From RPQJ01 sp963777725 (lineage in GTDB: Bacteria > Pseudomonadota > Gammaproteobacteria > Steroidobacterales > Steroidobacteraceae): 64,000 nt of DNA. Position 1 is the stretch's first letter. Each line of letters opens with the position of its first letter. The notes under the pieces were generated by a model that saw only the letters and a program-made list of their open reading frames with translations, did no database searches and was not told where the DNA came from. Positions 44,081-54,573 of the stretch are shown piece after piece. The position numbers and the translations under genes are program-made. Where the stretch lies: positions 1 through 64,000 of the forward strand of contig CAVZRR010000015.1 of assembly GCA_963777725.1 (NCBI GenBank), written 5' to 3'.

Positions 44081-45453
44081 TCCGCGACCTCGCCGAACTC
44101 GCGCGCGTGACCGGTGGCGTGCTGCACGGGGACGACGTGGCCTTCGGGCCCGTGATCTCGGATTCACGGGGGCTCGAGCCGGGCGCGCTGTTCGTTGCGT
44201 TGCGCGGCGATCGCTTCGATGCGCACCAGTTCGTGCCCGAGGCGCTCGAGCGCGGCGCGGCGGGCGCGCTGGTCGCGCGGCCGATCCCGGTGCCGCTGCC
44301 GCAGGTGGTCGTGAGCGACACGCTTGCGGCGCTCACGGCCTTCGCGGGCGCCTGGCGCCGCGATTTCGCCGGCACGGTCGTCGGCATCACGGGCAGCAAC
44401 GGCAAGACGACGGTCAAGGAGATGACGGGCGCGATCCTCGGCTGCGCCGGCCCGTGCCTCGTCACGCGCGGCAACCTGAACAACCACATCGGCGTGCCGC
44501 TGACGCTGAGCCGCCTCGAACCCACGCACCGCTATGCCGTAATCGAGATGGGCGCCAACCACCTCGGCGAGATCGCCCATCTTGCGTCGATCGCGCGGCC
44601 GGGTGTCGGGCTGGTAATCAATGCCGGCCCGGCCCACCTCGAAGGCTTCGGCAGCCTTGAAGGCGTCGCGCAAGGCAAGGGCGAGATGTTCGCCGCGCTC
44701 GGCGCCGACGACACCGCCGTGATCAACGCAGACGATCGATTCGCGGCCTTCTGGCACGGACTGGCCCGCGAGGCGGGCCGGATCGTGACCTTCGGCATGC
44801 ACGAGCGGGCGGACTTCACCGCGTCGAACGTGGCGTCGCGGCTGTCCGACACCGGCTTCGTCACCGAGTTCGAGCTGTCGAGCCCGCTCGGACGGCGACG
44901 CATCGCGCTCGGCCTGGCCGGCGAGCACAACGTCATGAACGCGCTGGCCGCGGCCGCGGCCGCGCATGCGGCGGGCGCGGGCATCGAGGCCATCGTCGAC
45001 GGGCTCACGTCGATGCGGGCGGTGACCGGCCGACTCGAGGTGCGGCCCGCGCAGGCCGGCGCGCGGATGATCGACGACTCCTACAACGCCAACCCAGCGT
45101 CGCTGCGCGCCGGGCTGCGTGCGCTCTCGAGCATTCCAGGACGCCATTGGCTCGTGCTCGGCGAGATGCGCGAGCTGGGCCCCGAGTCCGCGCGGCTGCA
45201 CGCCGAGATGGGCGAGTTCGCGCGGCAGACCGGCGTCGCCCGCCTGCTGGCGGTCGGCGACGACGCGCATCACGCGGTCGAGGCCTTCGGCAAGGGCGCC
45301 ACGTGGTTCGCGAGCGTCGACGACATGATCGCGGCGCTGCGCGCCGAGCTCGGGCCGGACGTGACCGTGCTCGTCAAGGGGTCGCGTTCGAATCGCCTCG
45401 AGCGCGTGTCGGCTGCGCTGGCCGGCGCCGCTGCGGCGGGGGCGGAGCACTAG
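44077..45453 (+). CDS. murF: UDP-MurNAc-tripeptide:D-alanyl-D-alanine ligase
   Basis: Attaches D-Ala-D-Ala to the UDP-MurNAc-tripeptide. The 458-residue protein has GITGSNGKTTVKEM, EMGANHLGEI and IDDSYNANPAS, all family signatures. The start overlaps murE, and mraY begins one base after the stop. Confidence 0.96.
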   Translation: MIRDLAELARVTGGVLHGDDVAFGPVISDSRGLEPGALFVALRGDRFDAHQFVPEALERGAAGALVARPIPVPLPQVVVSDTLAALTAFAGAWRRDFAGTVVGITGSNGKTTVKEMTGAILGCAGPCLVTRGNLNNHIGVPLTLSRLEPTHRYAVIEMGANHLGEIAHLASIARPGVGLVINAGPAHLEGFGSLEGVAQGKGEMFAALGADDTAVINADDRFAAFWHGLAREAGRIVTFGMHERADFTASNVASRLSDTGFVTEFELSSPLGRRRIALGLAGEHNVMNALAAAAAAHAAGAGIEAIVDGLTSMRAVTGRLEVRPAQAGARMIDDSYNANPASLRAGLRALSSIPGRHWLVLGEMRELGPESARLHAEMGEFARQTGVARLLAVGDDAHHAVEAFGKGATWFASVDDMIAALRAELGPDVTVLVKGSRSNRLERVSAALAGAAAAGAEH

Positions 45454-45454
45454 C

Positions 45455-46537
45455 ATGCTGCGCTACCTCGCCGAGTGGCTGGTCCAGTACCACAGCGCGT
45501 TCAACGTCTTCAGCTACCTGACGCTGCGCTCGATCCTCGCGGCGTTGACCGCGTTGCTGATCTCGTTCCTGGTCGGGCCGACGATGATCCGCAAGCTCGC
45601 CGAGCACCAGGTCGGCCAGCGCGTGCGCTCAGACGGCCCGCAGACCCACCTCTCCAAGGCGGGCACGCCGACCATGGGCGGCGCGCTGATCCTGGTCGCC
45701 ATCGTCGCCGCCACGCTGCTCTGGGCGGACCTCGCCAACCGCTTCGTCTGGATCACGCTCGGCGTCACGGTGGCGTTCGGCCTGATCGGCTTCTGGGACG
45801 ACTACCTGAAGCTCGTGGTCGGCGATTCCCGCGGCCTGATCGCGCGCTACAAGTACTTCTGGCAGTCGGTGGCCGGCCTCGGTGCCGCGATCGCGCTCTA
45901 CGTGACCGCGCGCAACGAGATCGAGACGACGTTGATCGTGCCGTTCTTCAAGGACTTCGTGCTGCCGCTCGGGCCGCTGTTCATCGTGCTCGCGTATTTC
46001 GTCATCGTCGGCTCGAGCAACGCGGTCAACCTCACCGACGGGCTCGACGGCCTCGCGATCATGCCCGCGGTGCTCGTCGCCGGCGCGCTCGGCGTGTTCG
46101 CATACGCGTCGGGCAACGTGCTGTTCGCGACCTACCTCGGCATTCCCCACATCGCGGGCACCGGCGAAGTGCTGGTCATCTGCGCGGCGATCTTCGGCGC
46201 GGGCCTCGGCTTCCTCTGGTTCAACACCTACCCCGCGCAAGTGTTCATGGGCGACATCGGCGCGCTCGCGCTCGGCGCGGCGCTCGGCGTCATCGCGGTG
46301 ATCGTCCGCCAGGAGATCGTGCTGTTCATCATGGGCGGCGTCTTCGTCATGGAGACGGTCTCCGTGATCCTGCAGGTGGGCTCGTTCAAGTTGCGCGGCA
46401 AGCGCATCTTCCGCATGGCGCCCATCCACCACCACTTCGAGCTCAAGGGCTGGGCCGAGCCGAAGGTGATCGTCCGCTTCTGGATCATCACCGTCGTGCT
46501 CGTGCTCGTCGGGCTCGCGACGCTGAAGTTGCGATGA
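45455..46537 (+). CDS. mraY: Phospho-MurNAc-pentapeptide transferase
   Basis: Integral membrane enzyme (360 residues, about ten helices) that makes lipid I from UDP-MurNAc-pentapeptide and undecaprenyl phosphate. The catalytic aspartates are in GFWDDYLK, and NLTDGLDGLA and FMGDIGAL are conserved. The C-terminal HHHFELKGWAEPKVI signature is present. Confidence 0.98.
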   Translation: MLRYLAEWLVQYHSAFNVFSYLTLRSILAALTALLISFLVGPTMIRKLAEHQVGQRVRSDGPQTHLSKAGTPTMGGALILVAIVAATLLWADLANRFVWITLGVTVAFGLIGFWDDYLKLVVGDSRGLIARYKYFWQSVAGLGAAIALYVTARNEIETTLIVPFFKDFVLPLGPLFIVLAYFVIVGSSNAVNLTDGLDGLAIMPAVLVAGALGVFAYASGNVLFATYLGIPHIAGTGEVLVICAAIFGAGLGFLWFNTYPAQVFMGDIGALALGAALGVIAVIVRQEIVLFIMGGVFVMETVSVILQVGSFKLRGKRIFRMAPIHHHFELKGWAEPKVIVRFWIITVVLVLVGLATLKLR

Positions 46538-47889
46538 ACGGCGCGCTGCACACTCTGCCCCCGCTCGAGCCCGGCACCCGTGCACTGGTGCTCGGCCTCG
46601 GCCGTACCGGGCTTTCGTGTGCCCGCTACCTGCGGCGCAAGGGGCTCGACGTGCGCGTCGCGGACACCCGGCCCGTGCCACCCGGTGCGGCGGCCTTGCG
46701 CGAGCAGGTGCCCGACGCCGAGCTCTGCGTCGGCGCGTTCGCGAGTTCGCTGCTCGACGGCGTCGCGCAGGTGCTGATCTCGCCCGGACTTTCGCTGCGC
46801 GAGCCGATCGCCGTCGAAGCCGCACGGCGCGGCCTGCCCGTCGTCGGCGACATCGAGCTGTTCGCGCGCGAGGCCAGCGCACCGGTGGCCGCGATCACCG
46901 GCACGAACGGCAAGAGCACCGTGACCGCGCTGCTGGCCGAGGTCGCGAACGCGGCCGGCCGCACGACCGTCGCCGGCGGCAACCTCGGTGAACCGGCGCT
47001 GGACCTGCTCGAGCACCCGGTGCCGCAGCTCTACGCGCTGGAGCTGTCGAGCTTCCAGCTCGAGACGACGCACACGCTCGCGACCGCCACGGCGACCGTG
47101 CTCAACGTGACGCCCGACCATCTCGACCGCTACGAGTCGATTGAGGATTACGCGGCCACCAAGGCGCACATCTTCGACGGCTGCGAGACGGCGGTCGTCA
47201 ACGCGGACGACGCGCGGGTGCGCAACATGCCGCGCGACGGCCAGCGGGTCATCACGTTCAGCGTGCTCGACGCCGCTGCGGACTATTTCCTGGCGCGCGT
47301 GCCTGAGCCGATGCTGACCTGCCGTGGCGAGACGCTGTTGCCGGTCGCCGCAATGCGCCTGCAGGGCGAGCACAACGCCGCGAACGCGCTCGCCGTGCTG
47401 GCCATGGCCGACGCGCTGGAGCTGCCGCGGGCGCCGGTGCTCGCGGCCCTCGCTGCGTTCGGCGGCCTGCCGCACCGCGCACAGTGGGTCGCCGAGCTGG
47501 GCGGCGTGCGTTTCGTCAACGACTCGAAGGGCACCAACGTCGGCGCCACGATCGCTGCGGTCAACGGCCTGCCGGGGCCGCTGGTGCTGATCGCCGGCGG
47601 CGACGGCAAGAACCAGGACTTCGGCGAACTGCGCGCAGCCTTTGCGGACAAGGTGCGCCACGTCGTGCTGATCGGCCGCGACGCGCCGCGTCTCGCGGAC
47701 GCGCTGGCCGGGGTCTGCACGGTCGAGTTCGCGGCCGACATGCGCGCCGCGGTGACCGCAGCCCGCGCCGCGTCACGCCCGGGTGACACCGTGTTGTTGT
47801 CGCCGGCCTGCGCGAGCCTCGACATGTTCCGCGACTACACGCACCGCGGCGATGAATTCGCAACCGCGGTCCGGAGCCTTGCCGCATGA
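46534..47889 (+). CDS. murD: UDP-MurNAc-L-alanine:D-glutamate ligase
   Basis: Adds D-glutamate to UDP-MurNAc-L-Ala in the cytoplasm, 451 residues. Signatures are LGLGRTGLSCARYL, ITGTNGKSTVTALL, NVTPDHLDRY and NDSKGTNVGAT. It overlaps mraY and ftsW by four bases each. Confidence 0.97.
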   Translation: MNGALHTLPPLEPGTRALVLGLGRTGLSCARYLRRKGLDVRVADTRPVPPGAAALREQVPDAELCVGAFASSLLDGVAQVLISPGLSLREPIAVEAARRGLPVVGDIELFAREASAPVAAITGTNGKSTVTALLAEVANAAGRTTVAGGNLGEPALDLLEHPVPQLYALELSSFQLETTHTLATATATVLNVTPDHLDRYESIEDYAATKAHIFDGCETAVVNADDARVRNMPRDGQRVITFSVLDAAADYFLARVPEPMLTCRGETLLPVAAMRLQGEHNAANALAVLAMADALELPRAPVLAALAAFGGLPHRAQWVAELGGVRFVNDSKGTNVGATIAAVNGLPGPLVLIAGGDGKNQDFGELRAAFADKVRHVVLIGRDAPRLADALAGVCTVEFAADMRAAVTAARAASRPGDTVLLSPACASLDMFRDYTHRGDEFATAVRSLAA

Positions 47890-49070
47890 CTGCCGCGACA
47901 CTCTCTTACGCACGCTCGACCGGCCGCCCGCGGCGGCTCGCGCTCGACCCCTGGGTTCTCGGTTCGGTCGCGGCACTGCTGCTGATCGGGCTGGTCATGG
48001 TGGCTTCGGCCTCGATCGGCGTGTCCGATCGCGAGCTGGGCGCGCCGTTCTTCTATTTCCAGCGCCAGCTGATGTACGTCGGGCTCGGGCTCGGTGCCGC
48101 GGCCTTCGCGGTGATGATCCCGACGGCAGTCTGGGAGAAGTACTCGATGGTGCTGCTGGCCATCGCGTTCGCGTTGCTCTGCCTCGTGCTGGTCCCCGGA
48201 CTCGGCCACGAGGTGAACGGCAGCCGGCGCTGGCTGCGGCTGGGTTTCATGAACTTCCAGGTCTCCGAGCTCGCGCGCGTGCTGCTGCTCACGTACCTCG
48301 CGAGCTACGCGGTGCGCCGCGGCGACGAGCTGGTGTCGGACTTCAAGGGCTTCATGAAGCCGGTCGCCGTGCTCGCGGCCGCCGCCGTGCTGCTGCTGGC
48401 GGAGCCCGACTTCGGCGCCGCGACGGTCCTGATGGCGACCGGGCTCGCCGTGCTGTTCCTGGCGGGCGTCAGGATCCACCACCTGCTCGTGCCGGTCGTC
48501 GTCGGGGTCGGTGCGATGAGCGTGCTCGCGGTGACCTCGTCGTATCGGCTGCGGCGCCTGGTCGCGTTCCGCAATCCGTGGGAGGACCCGTTCGACAGCG
48601 GCTTCCAGCTGGTGCAGTCGCTGATCGCGATCGGTCGCGGCGAGTGGTTCGGCGTCGGGCTCGGCTCGAGCGTGCAGAAGCTCTTCTACCTGCCCGAGGC
48701 GCACACGGATTTCGTGTTCGCGGTGCTGGCGGAGGAGTTCGGTTTCGTCGGCGTGGTGCTGGTGCTCGGCTTGTTCGCGCTGCTCGTCGGGCGGGCGCTC
48801 ACGATCTCGCGCAATGCGGCGGAGGCGGGGCTCACGTTCCAGTCCTATCTCGCGGCCGCCATCGGCATCTGGCTCGGGCTGCAGGCGTTCGTCAACGTCG
48901 GCGTCAACATGGGGCTGCTGCCCACCAAGGGCCTCACGCTGCCGCTGCTGTCCTACGGCGGCAGCAGCATGCTGGTCACGCTCGCCTGGCTGGGCGTGCT
49001 GCTGCGCGTGCATCACGAAACGCAGCTGACCGGCCGCTCGGCCGTGTCGCGCGAGGGGCGCCGCGAATGA
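47886..49070 (+). CDS. ftsW: Septal peptidoglycan glycosyltransferase FtsW
   Basis: SEDS-family polymerase that extends septal glycan strands with FtsI. The 394-residue protein has about ten membrane helices, the HEVNGSRRWLRLG loop, the catalytic-aspartate region AEPDFGAA, and the LLPTKGLTLPLLSYGGSS signature. It overlaps murD and murG by four bases. Confidence 0.97.
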   Translation: MTAATLSYARSTGRPRRLALDPWVLGSVAALLLIGLVMVASASIGVSDRELGAPFFYFQRQLMYVGLGLGAAAFAVMIPTAVWEKYSMVLLAIAFALLCLVLVPGLGHEVNGSRRWLRLGFMNFQVSELARVLLLTYLASYAVRRGDELVSDFKGFMKPVAVLAAAAVLLLAEPDFGAATVLMATGLAVLFLAGVRIHHLLVPVVVGVGAMSVLAVTSSYRLRRLVAFRNPWEDPFDSGFQLVQSLIAIGRGEWFGVGLGSSVQKLFYLPEAHTDFVFAVLAEEFGFVGVVLVLGLFALLVGRALTISRNAAEAGLTFQSYLAAAIGIWLGLQAFVNVGVNMGLLPTKGLTLPLLSYGGSSMLVTLAWLGVLLRVHHETQLTGRSAVSREGRRE

Positions 49071-50158
49071 CGCGCGACGTGGCCCTGATCATGGCGGGCG
49101 GCACCGGCGGGCACGTGTTCCCGGCGCTCGCGACGGCGCGCGTGCTGCGCCGGCGCGGCTATGACATCGTCTGGCTCGGCACGCAGCGCGGCATCGAGGC
49201 GCGGCTGGTCCCCGCCGAGGGCATCCCGGTCGAGTGGCTGAGCGTCAGCGGCCTGCGTGGCAAGGGCATGGCGACGCTGCTCGTGGCACCGTTCCGGCTC
49301 GCCGTCGCGCTGGTCCAGGCCCTGCGCGCCGTGCGCAAGCATCGGCCCCGCGTCGTGCTCGGCGCCGGCGGCTTCGCGTCCGGGCCGGGCGGTGTCGCGG
49401 CCTGGCTGCTGCGCAGGCCACTCGTCGTGCACGAGCAGAACGCGGTCGCCGGCCTGACCAATCGCCTGCTGGCGCGGCTCGCGGACCGTGTCCTCGAGGG
49501 CTTCCCCGGCAGCTTCGGCCGCGGCCGGCGCGCCGAGCACGTCGGCAATCCGGTGCGCGTGGAGATCGCCGCGATCGCATCGCCCGAGCGCCGCTATGCG
49601 GGGCGCGAGGGGCGGGCGCGGTTGCTCGTGTTCGGCGGCAGCCAGGGCGCAGCACGCCTCAACGCGGTGCTGCCGGCAGCGATCGCGGAGTTGCCGGCGC
49701 ACCTCCGTCCCGAGGTGCTGCACCAGACGGGCAGTCGGGGACGGGACGAGACCGTGGCCGCGTATCGCGCGCGCGGCATCGAGGCCGACGTGCGGCCGTT
49801 CATCGACGACATGGCGGGTGCGTACGGCTGGGCGGATCTCGCCGTCTGCCGTTCCGGCGCCCTGACGGTCGCAGAGCTGGCGGCGGCCGGCGTGCCGGCC
49901 GTGCTGGTGCCGTTTCCCGCGGCCGTGGACGACCACCAGACCCGCAATGCCGAGCACGTCGTGCGCGCCGGAGCCGCGGTGCTGTTGCCGGAGTCCGGGC
50001 TGACCCCGGTGTCGCTCGCGGCCGTGCTGCGCGAACTGCTCGAGGCCGGGCGGCCGCGGATGATGGCGATGGCGGAGGCGGCGCGCCGCACGGCGATCAT
50101 CGACGCGGACGAACGGCTCGCGGAGGCCTGCATCGCGGCGGCCGGGGTGGCGGCATGA
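49067..50158 (+). CDS. murG: UDP-GlcNAc:lipid I GlcNAc transferase
   Basis: Converts lipid I to lipid II at the inner face of the membrane, 363 residues. The N-terminal loop MAGGTGGHVFPAL, VVHEQNAVAGLTNR, and the donor-binding GGSQGAARLN with CRSGALTVAELAAAGVPA are all present. The ATG at 49067 overlaps the ftsW stop. Confidence 0.97.
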   Translation: MTRDVALIMAGGTGGHVFPALATARVLRRRGYDIVWLGTQRGIEARLVPAEGIPVEWLSVSGLRGKGMATLLVAPFRLAVALVQALRAVRKHRPRVVLGAGGFASGPGGVAAWLLRRPLVVHEQNAVAGLTNRLLARLADRVLEGFPGSFGRGRRAEHVGNPVRVEIAAIASPERRYAGREGRARLLVFGGSQGAARLNAVLPAAIAELPAHLRPEVLHQTGSRGRDETVAAYRARGIEADVRPFIDDMAGAYGWADLAVCRSGALTVAELAAAGVPAVLVPFPAAVDDHQTRNAEHVVRAGAAVLLPESGLTPVSLAAVLRELLEAGRPRMMAMAEAARRTAIIDADERLAEACIAAAGVAA

Positions 50159-51580
50159 GAGACCGGATGCGCCACATCAACACGATCCACTTCGTCGGCA
50201 TCGGCGGCAGCGGCATGAGCGGCATCGCCGAGGTGCTGCTGAACCTCGGCTACTCGGTGCAGGGCAGCGACTTGAAGCACGGCAACGTCACGCGCCGACT
50301 CGAGTCGCTCGGCGCGCGCGTGCTGATCGGGCATCGTGCCGAGAACGTCGCGACCGCCGATGTCGTCGTCGTCTCGAGCGCGATCAATGCCGACAACCCC
50401 GAGGTCGCCGAGGCGCTCGCGCGGCGCATTCCGGTCGTCAAGCGCGCCGAGATGCTGGGCGAGCTGATGCGCTTCCGCTATTCGATCGCGGTCGCCGGCA
50501 CGCACGGCAAGACCACGACGACGAGCCTGGTCGCGAGCGTGCTCGCGGAGGGCGGCGAAGACCCGACGTTCGTGATCGGCGGGCGGTTGAAGGGCGCGGC
50601 GACCAACGCGCGGCTCGGCGCGGGCCGCTACCTGGTCGCCGAGGCCGACGAGAGCGATGCGTCGTTCATGCACCTGCAGCCGATGATCGCGATCGTCACC
50701 AACGTCGACGCCGACCACCTCGGCACGCACGGCGGCGATTTCGAGAAGCTCAAGGCCAGCTTCGTCGAGTTCCTGCACAACCTGCCGTTCTACGGGCTCG
50801 CCGTGATCTGCGTGGACGACCGCGAGGCGGCAGCGCTGGTGCCGCAGGTGGCGCGTCCTTACGTCACCTACGGCTTCGGCGAGGGCGCGGACGTTCGTGC
50901 GGTCGACGTCGAGCGGCGTGGCGCGCTGTCGAGCTTCCGCGTGCTGCGCCCGCGCACCGGAGCAGCCGCTCGAGATCACGCTGAACCTGCCGGGCCGCCA
51001 CAACGTGCTCAATGCGCTCGCGGCGATCGCGGTCGCCACGGAGCTCGAGATCGACGACGCGGCGATCCAGCGCGCGCTGGCGGGCTTCCAGGGCATCGAC
51101 CGGCGCCTGCAGGTGCTGGGCGACGTGGTCGGTCAATTCGGCCGCGTCACGCTGGTGGACGACTACGGCCATCACCCGACCGAGATCGGCGCGACGCTCG
51201 AGGCGACGCGCCAGGCCTGGCCGGAGCGGCGCATCGTGCTCGTGTTCGAGCCGCACCGCTACACGCGCACTCGCGACCTGCTCGACGACTTCGCGCAGGT
51301 GCTCTCGACCGCGGACGCGCTGGTCGTGGCCGAGGTCTATCCCGCGGGCGAGGCGCCGATTCCCGGCGCCGACGGCAAGGCGCTGTGCCGTGCGATTCGT
51401 ACGCGCGGCCTCGTCGAGCCGGTGCTGCTCAAGTCACTCGAGGAACTGCCGCAGGTGCTCGCGGGCATCGTGCGCGACGGCGACGTCGTGCTGACGATGG
51501 GCGCGGGCAGCATCGGCGCCGCCGCGCACGACCTGCCGGCCGCGCTGTCCGCCGCGGCGGGCCCGGGAGGTGCCGCATGA
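50155..51580 (+). CDS. murC: UDP-MurNAc:L-alanine ligase (frame break mid-gene)
   Basis: Adds L-alanine to UDP-MurNAc. The N-terminal part is complete: FVGIGGSGMSGIAEVL, VAGTHGKTTTTSL and AEADESDASF. After FRVLRPRT the frame breaks near 50953-50962. Skipping one base continues EQPLEITLNLPGRHNVLNALA to the usual C-terminus with DDYGHHPTEI. The repaired length is 474 residues. As murC is essential and both halves are unbroken otherwise, a spurious base is more likely than a dead gene; no duplicate was seen here. It overlaps murG and ddlB by four bases. Confidence 0.92.
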
Positions 51581-52548
51581 TTCGCGCAGTGCGCCGCGTC
51601 GTCGATCCGCGCGACTTCGGCCGCGTCGCCGTGCTGATGGGCGGCACGTCGTCCGAACGCGAGGTCTCGCTCGACTCCGGTCGCAACGTGCTCGAGGCGC
51701 TGCTGCGCCTGGGCGTCGATGCGACCGCGGTGGACGGCATTCCGGAACTCGCGCGCGCGCTCACTGCTGCTGGCGGACGCCGCTACGACCGCGTGTTCAA
51801 CATCCTCCACGGCAACCGGGGCGGTGGCGAGGACGGCGTGCTGCAGGGCCTGCTCGAGGCGCTCGGCGTGCCCTACACCGGCTCGGGCGTGCTCGGCTCC
51901 GCGCTGTCGATGGACAAGATCCGCACCAAGCAGGTGTGGCTGTCGCTGGGCCTGCCGACCCCCGCCTACGCGAGCCTCGAGCGCGGCGACGACGTCGTGG
52001 CTGCGGCGCACAAGATCGGCCTGCCGGTGATCGTCAAGCCGGCGTGCGAAGGCTCGAGCGTCGGCGTCAGTCGCTGCTTCAAGGATGCGGACCTCGCGGA
52101 GGCCGCGGCGCTCGCGGCTCGCTACGAGGGCGCATTGCTGGTCGAGCAGCTGATCCAGGGCGAGGAGTACACCGTGGCCGTGCTCGGCACCGAGGCGCTG
52201 CCGTCGATCCGGATCGTGCCCGCCGGCGAGTACTACGACTACCACGCGAAGTACGTCGCCGAGGACACGCAGTACCTGTGCCCGGGCGCGAGCGGCGCAA
52301 CCGAGCAGGAGCTCGGCAGCCTGGCGCTCGCGGCATTTTTCGCCGCGGCGTGCAGCGGCTGGGGCCGGGTCGACTTCATGCGCGACCGCGCGGGCCGTCC
52401 GTGGCTGCTCGAAGTCAACACCGCTCCGGGCATGACCAGCCACTCGCTGGTGCCGAAAGCGGCGCGGCAACGCGGCATCGAATTCGACGAACTGGTCTGG
52501 CGCGTGCTCGAGACCAGCGTGCCGGCGCAGCCGGGCGAGGGGGCGTGA
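51577..52548 (+). CDS. ddlB: D-alanine:D-alanine ligase B
   Basis: ATP-grasp enzyme making D-Ala-D-Ala for MurF, 323 residues. Signatures are VLMGGTSSEREVSLDSG, ILHGNRGGGEDG, KPACEGSSVGVS and LLEVNTAPGMTSHSLVPKAA. The loop HGNRGGGEDG reads R where most relatives have P or F. It lies directly between murC and ftsQ, without murB. Confidence 0.96.
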   Translation: MIRAVRRVVDPRDFGRVAVLMGGTSSEREVSLDSGRNVLEALLRLGVDATAVDGIPELARALTAAGGRRYDRVFNILHGNRGGGEDGVLQGLLEALGVPYTGSGVLGSALSMDKIRTKQVWLSLGLPTPAYASLERGDDVVAAAHKIGLPVIVKPACEGSSVGVSRCFKDADLAEAAALAARYEGALLVEQLIQGEEYTVAVLGTEALPSIRIVPAGEYYDYHAKYVAEDTQYLCPGASGATEQELGSLALAAFFAAACSGWGRVDFMRDRAGRPWLLEVNTAPGMTSHSLVPKAARQRGIEFDELVWRVLETSVPAQPGEGA

Positions 52549-53342
52549 TGCTGTTCTGGAAGAAGCGCAATCGCCGCCAGCCGCGCAAGGACGAGCCCTC
52601 GCTGCTCGAGCGCATCGACTGGCGCGCAGCCGGCAACGCCGCGGGAGTGGTTACGCTCTGCGCCGTTCTCGCCGTGCTGCTGGTGCTGGCACTCGACCGG
52701 CCCGTGCAGCGCGTGATCATCGAGGGATCCTTCCAGCGCGTCGCCCGGCCCGAGATCGAGGCTGCGGTCGTCGAGGTGGTGCAGGGCGGACTGGCCAGCG
52801 TCGACCTCGTGCGAGTGCGCGAGCGCATCGAGCAGATCGACTGGGTGGATGGCGCCGTCGTGCAGCGCCGCTGGCCCGACGGGCTGCGCGTCCTCGTGAC
52901 CGAGCAGGTGGCCGCGGCGCAATGGAACGACGCCGGCTTGCTCAATACGCGCGGCGAGCTCTTCCTGCGCAACGCCCGCTACGTGCCGCCCGAGTTGCCG
53001 CTGCTCGAGGGACCGGAGGGCAGCGAGGGCGCGGTCGCGCAACTGTATCTCGACGCGCAGGGCCGGCTGCTCGAAGCGGGCCTGCGCCTCACCGGCGTGC
53101 GGCTCGACGAGCGCGGCGCCTGGGAGCTGCGGCTCGACAACGGCGTCGCGGTCAAGCTCGGGCGGCTCGCCGTCACCGAGCGCCTCGAGCGCTTCATCCG
53201 GCTCGCGAGCCCGCTCGTCGCCAAGCGCTCGGCGGAGGTCGCCTACGTCGACATGCGCTACACCAATGGATTCAGCGTCGGCTGGAACTCGCGTTCCGCC
53301 GTCGCCGCCGTCCGCCAGGAGGACGCGACCCCAGATGCCTAA
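52548..53342 (+). CDS. ftsQ: Cell division protein FtsQ
   Basis: Bitopic divisome scaffold of 264 residues. A basic cytoplasmic tail is followed by one helix (about 35-52), the POTRA domain (RVIIEGSFQRVARPEIEAAV) and the beta domain (RYTNGFSVGWN near the C-terminus). The start shares a base with the ddlB stop (TGATG). Confidence 0.95.
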   Translation: MLFWKKRNRRQPRKDEPSLLERIDWRAAGNAAGVVTLCAVLAVLLVLALDRPVQRVIIEGSFQRVARPEIEAAVVEVVQGGLASVDLVRVRERIEQIDWVDGAVVQRRWPDGLRVLVTEQVAAAQWNDAGLLNTRGELFLRNARYVPPELPLLEGPEGSEGAVAQLYLDAQGRLLEAGLRLTGVRLDERGAWELRLDNGVAVKLGRLAVTERLERFIRLASPLVAKRSAEVAYVDMRYTNGFSVGWNSRSAVAAVRQEDATPDA

Positions 53343-54573
53343 GAAGTTCGAACGCAACCTGATCGTCGGGCTCGACATCGGCACCTCGAAGGTGGTGGCG
53401 ATCGTCGGCGAGCTCGGCCCCGACGGCACCATCGAGGTGGTCGGCGTCGGCTCGCACCCGTCGCGCGGCTTGAAGAAGGGCGTCGTCGTCAACATCGACT
53501 CGACCGTGCAGTCCATCCAGCGCGCCGTCGAGGAGGCGGAACTGATGGCCGGCTGCGAGATCCACTCGGTGTTCGCCGGCATCGCCGGCAGCCACGTGCG
53601 CTCGTTGAACTCGCACGGCATCGTGGCGATCCGCGACAAGGAAGTGACGCCGGGCGACGTCGATCGCGTCATCGACGCGGCGCGCGCCGTGGCGATCCCG
53701 GCCGACCAGAAGATCCTGCACATCCTGCCGCAGGAATTCATCATCGACGCGCAGGAGGGCATCCGCGAACCGATCGGCATGTCCGGCGTGCGCCTCGAGG
53801 CGAAGGTGCACATCGTCACCGGCGCGGACAGCGCCGCGCAGAACATCGTCAAGTGCGTGCAGCGCTGCGGGCTCGAGGTCGCGGACATCGTGCTCGAGCA
53901 GCTCGCCTCGAGCTACGCGGTGCTGGCCGAGGACGAGAAGGAGCTCGGCGTGTGCCTCGTCGACATCGGCGGCGGCACGACCGACATCGCCGTGTTCTCG
54001 GGCGGCGCGATCCGCCACACCGCGGTGATTCCGATTGCGGGCGACCAGGTCACCAACGACATCGCGGTGAGCCTGCGCACGCCGACGCACCACGCCGAGG
54101 AGATCAAGGTGCGGTACGCGTGCGCGCTGTCGCAGCTCGCGAATCCCGACGAGACGATCGAAGTGCCGAGTGTCGGCGATCGCCCGGCGCGCCGCCTCGC
54201 GCGGCAGACGCTCGCCGAAGTGGTCGAGCCGCGCTACGAGGAGCTGTTCGCGCTGGTGCGCGAGGAGCTGCGTCGCTCGGGCTTCGACGAAATGATCGCC
54301 GCCGGCGTCGTGCTGACGGGCGGCAGCGCCAAGATGGAAGGCGTCATCGAACTCGCCGAGGAGATCTTCCACGCGCCGGTGCGGCTCGGCCTGCCGCAGG
54401 GCGTCAGTGGTCTCGTCGACGTCGTGCGCAATCCGATTCATTCCACGGGCGTGGGCCTGCTGCTGTTCGGTCGCGAGAACTTCGTGCGCCGCGGCGGTCG
54501 CGGCGCGCCGGTCGCGAACGGCATGCGCAGCGTGCTGGATCGGATGCGGGCTTGGTTCCAGGGGAATTTCTAG
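53335..54573 (+). CDS. ftsA: Cell division protein FtsA
   Basis: Actin-like ATPase that tethers FtsZ to the membrane, 412 residues. Phosphate and nucleotide loops are VGLDIGTSKVVAIVGE, VDIGGGTTDIAVF and VLTGGSAKMEGV. The C-terminal amphipathic helix RMRAWFQGNF is the membrane anchor. The ATG at 53335 overlaps ftsQ. The stop TAG merges with a heptad array (TTC TAG GGG ATA). Confidence 0.97.
   Translation: MPKKFERNLIVGLDIGTSKVVAIVGELGPDGTIEVVGVGSHPSRGLKKGVVVNIDSTVQSIQRAVEEAELMAGCEIHSVFAGIAGSHVRSLNSHGIVAIRDKEVTPGDVDRVIDAARAVAIPADQKILHILPQEFIIDAQEGIREPIGMSGVRLEAKVHIVTGADSAAQNIVKCVQRCGLEVADIVLEQLASSYAVLAEDEKELGVCLVDIGGGTTDIAVFSGGAIRHTAVIPIAGDQVTNDIAVSLRTPTHHAEEIKVRYACALSQLANPDETIEVPSVGDRPARRLARQTLAEVVEPRYEELFALVREELRRSGFDEMIAAGVVLTGGSAKMEGVIELAEEIFHAPVRLGLPQGVSGLVDVVRNPIHSTGVGLLLFGRENFVRRGGRGAPVANGMRSVLDRMRAWFQGNF

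Noticed and set aside
50155..51580. Programmed +1 frameshift in murC
   Set aside because: No slippery site or stimulatory structure is apparent, and six similar breaks occur in unrelated genes, which points to sequence error.
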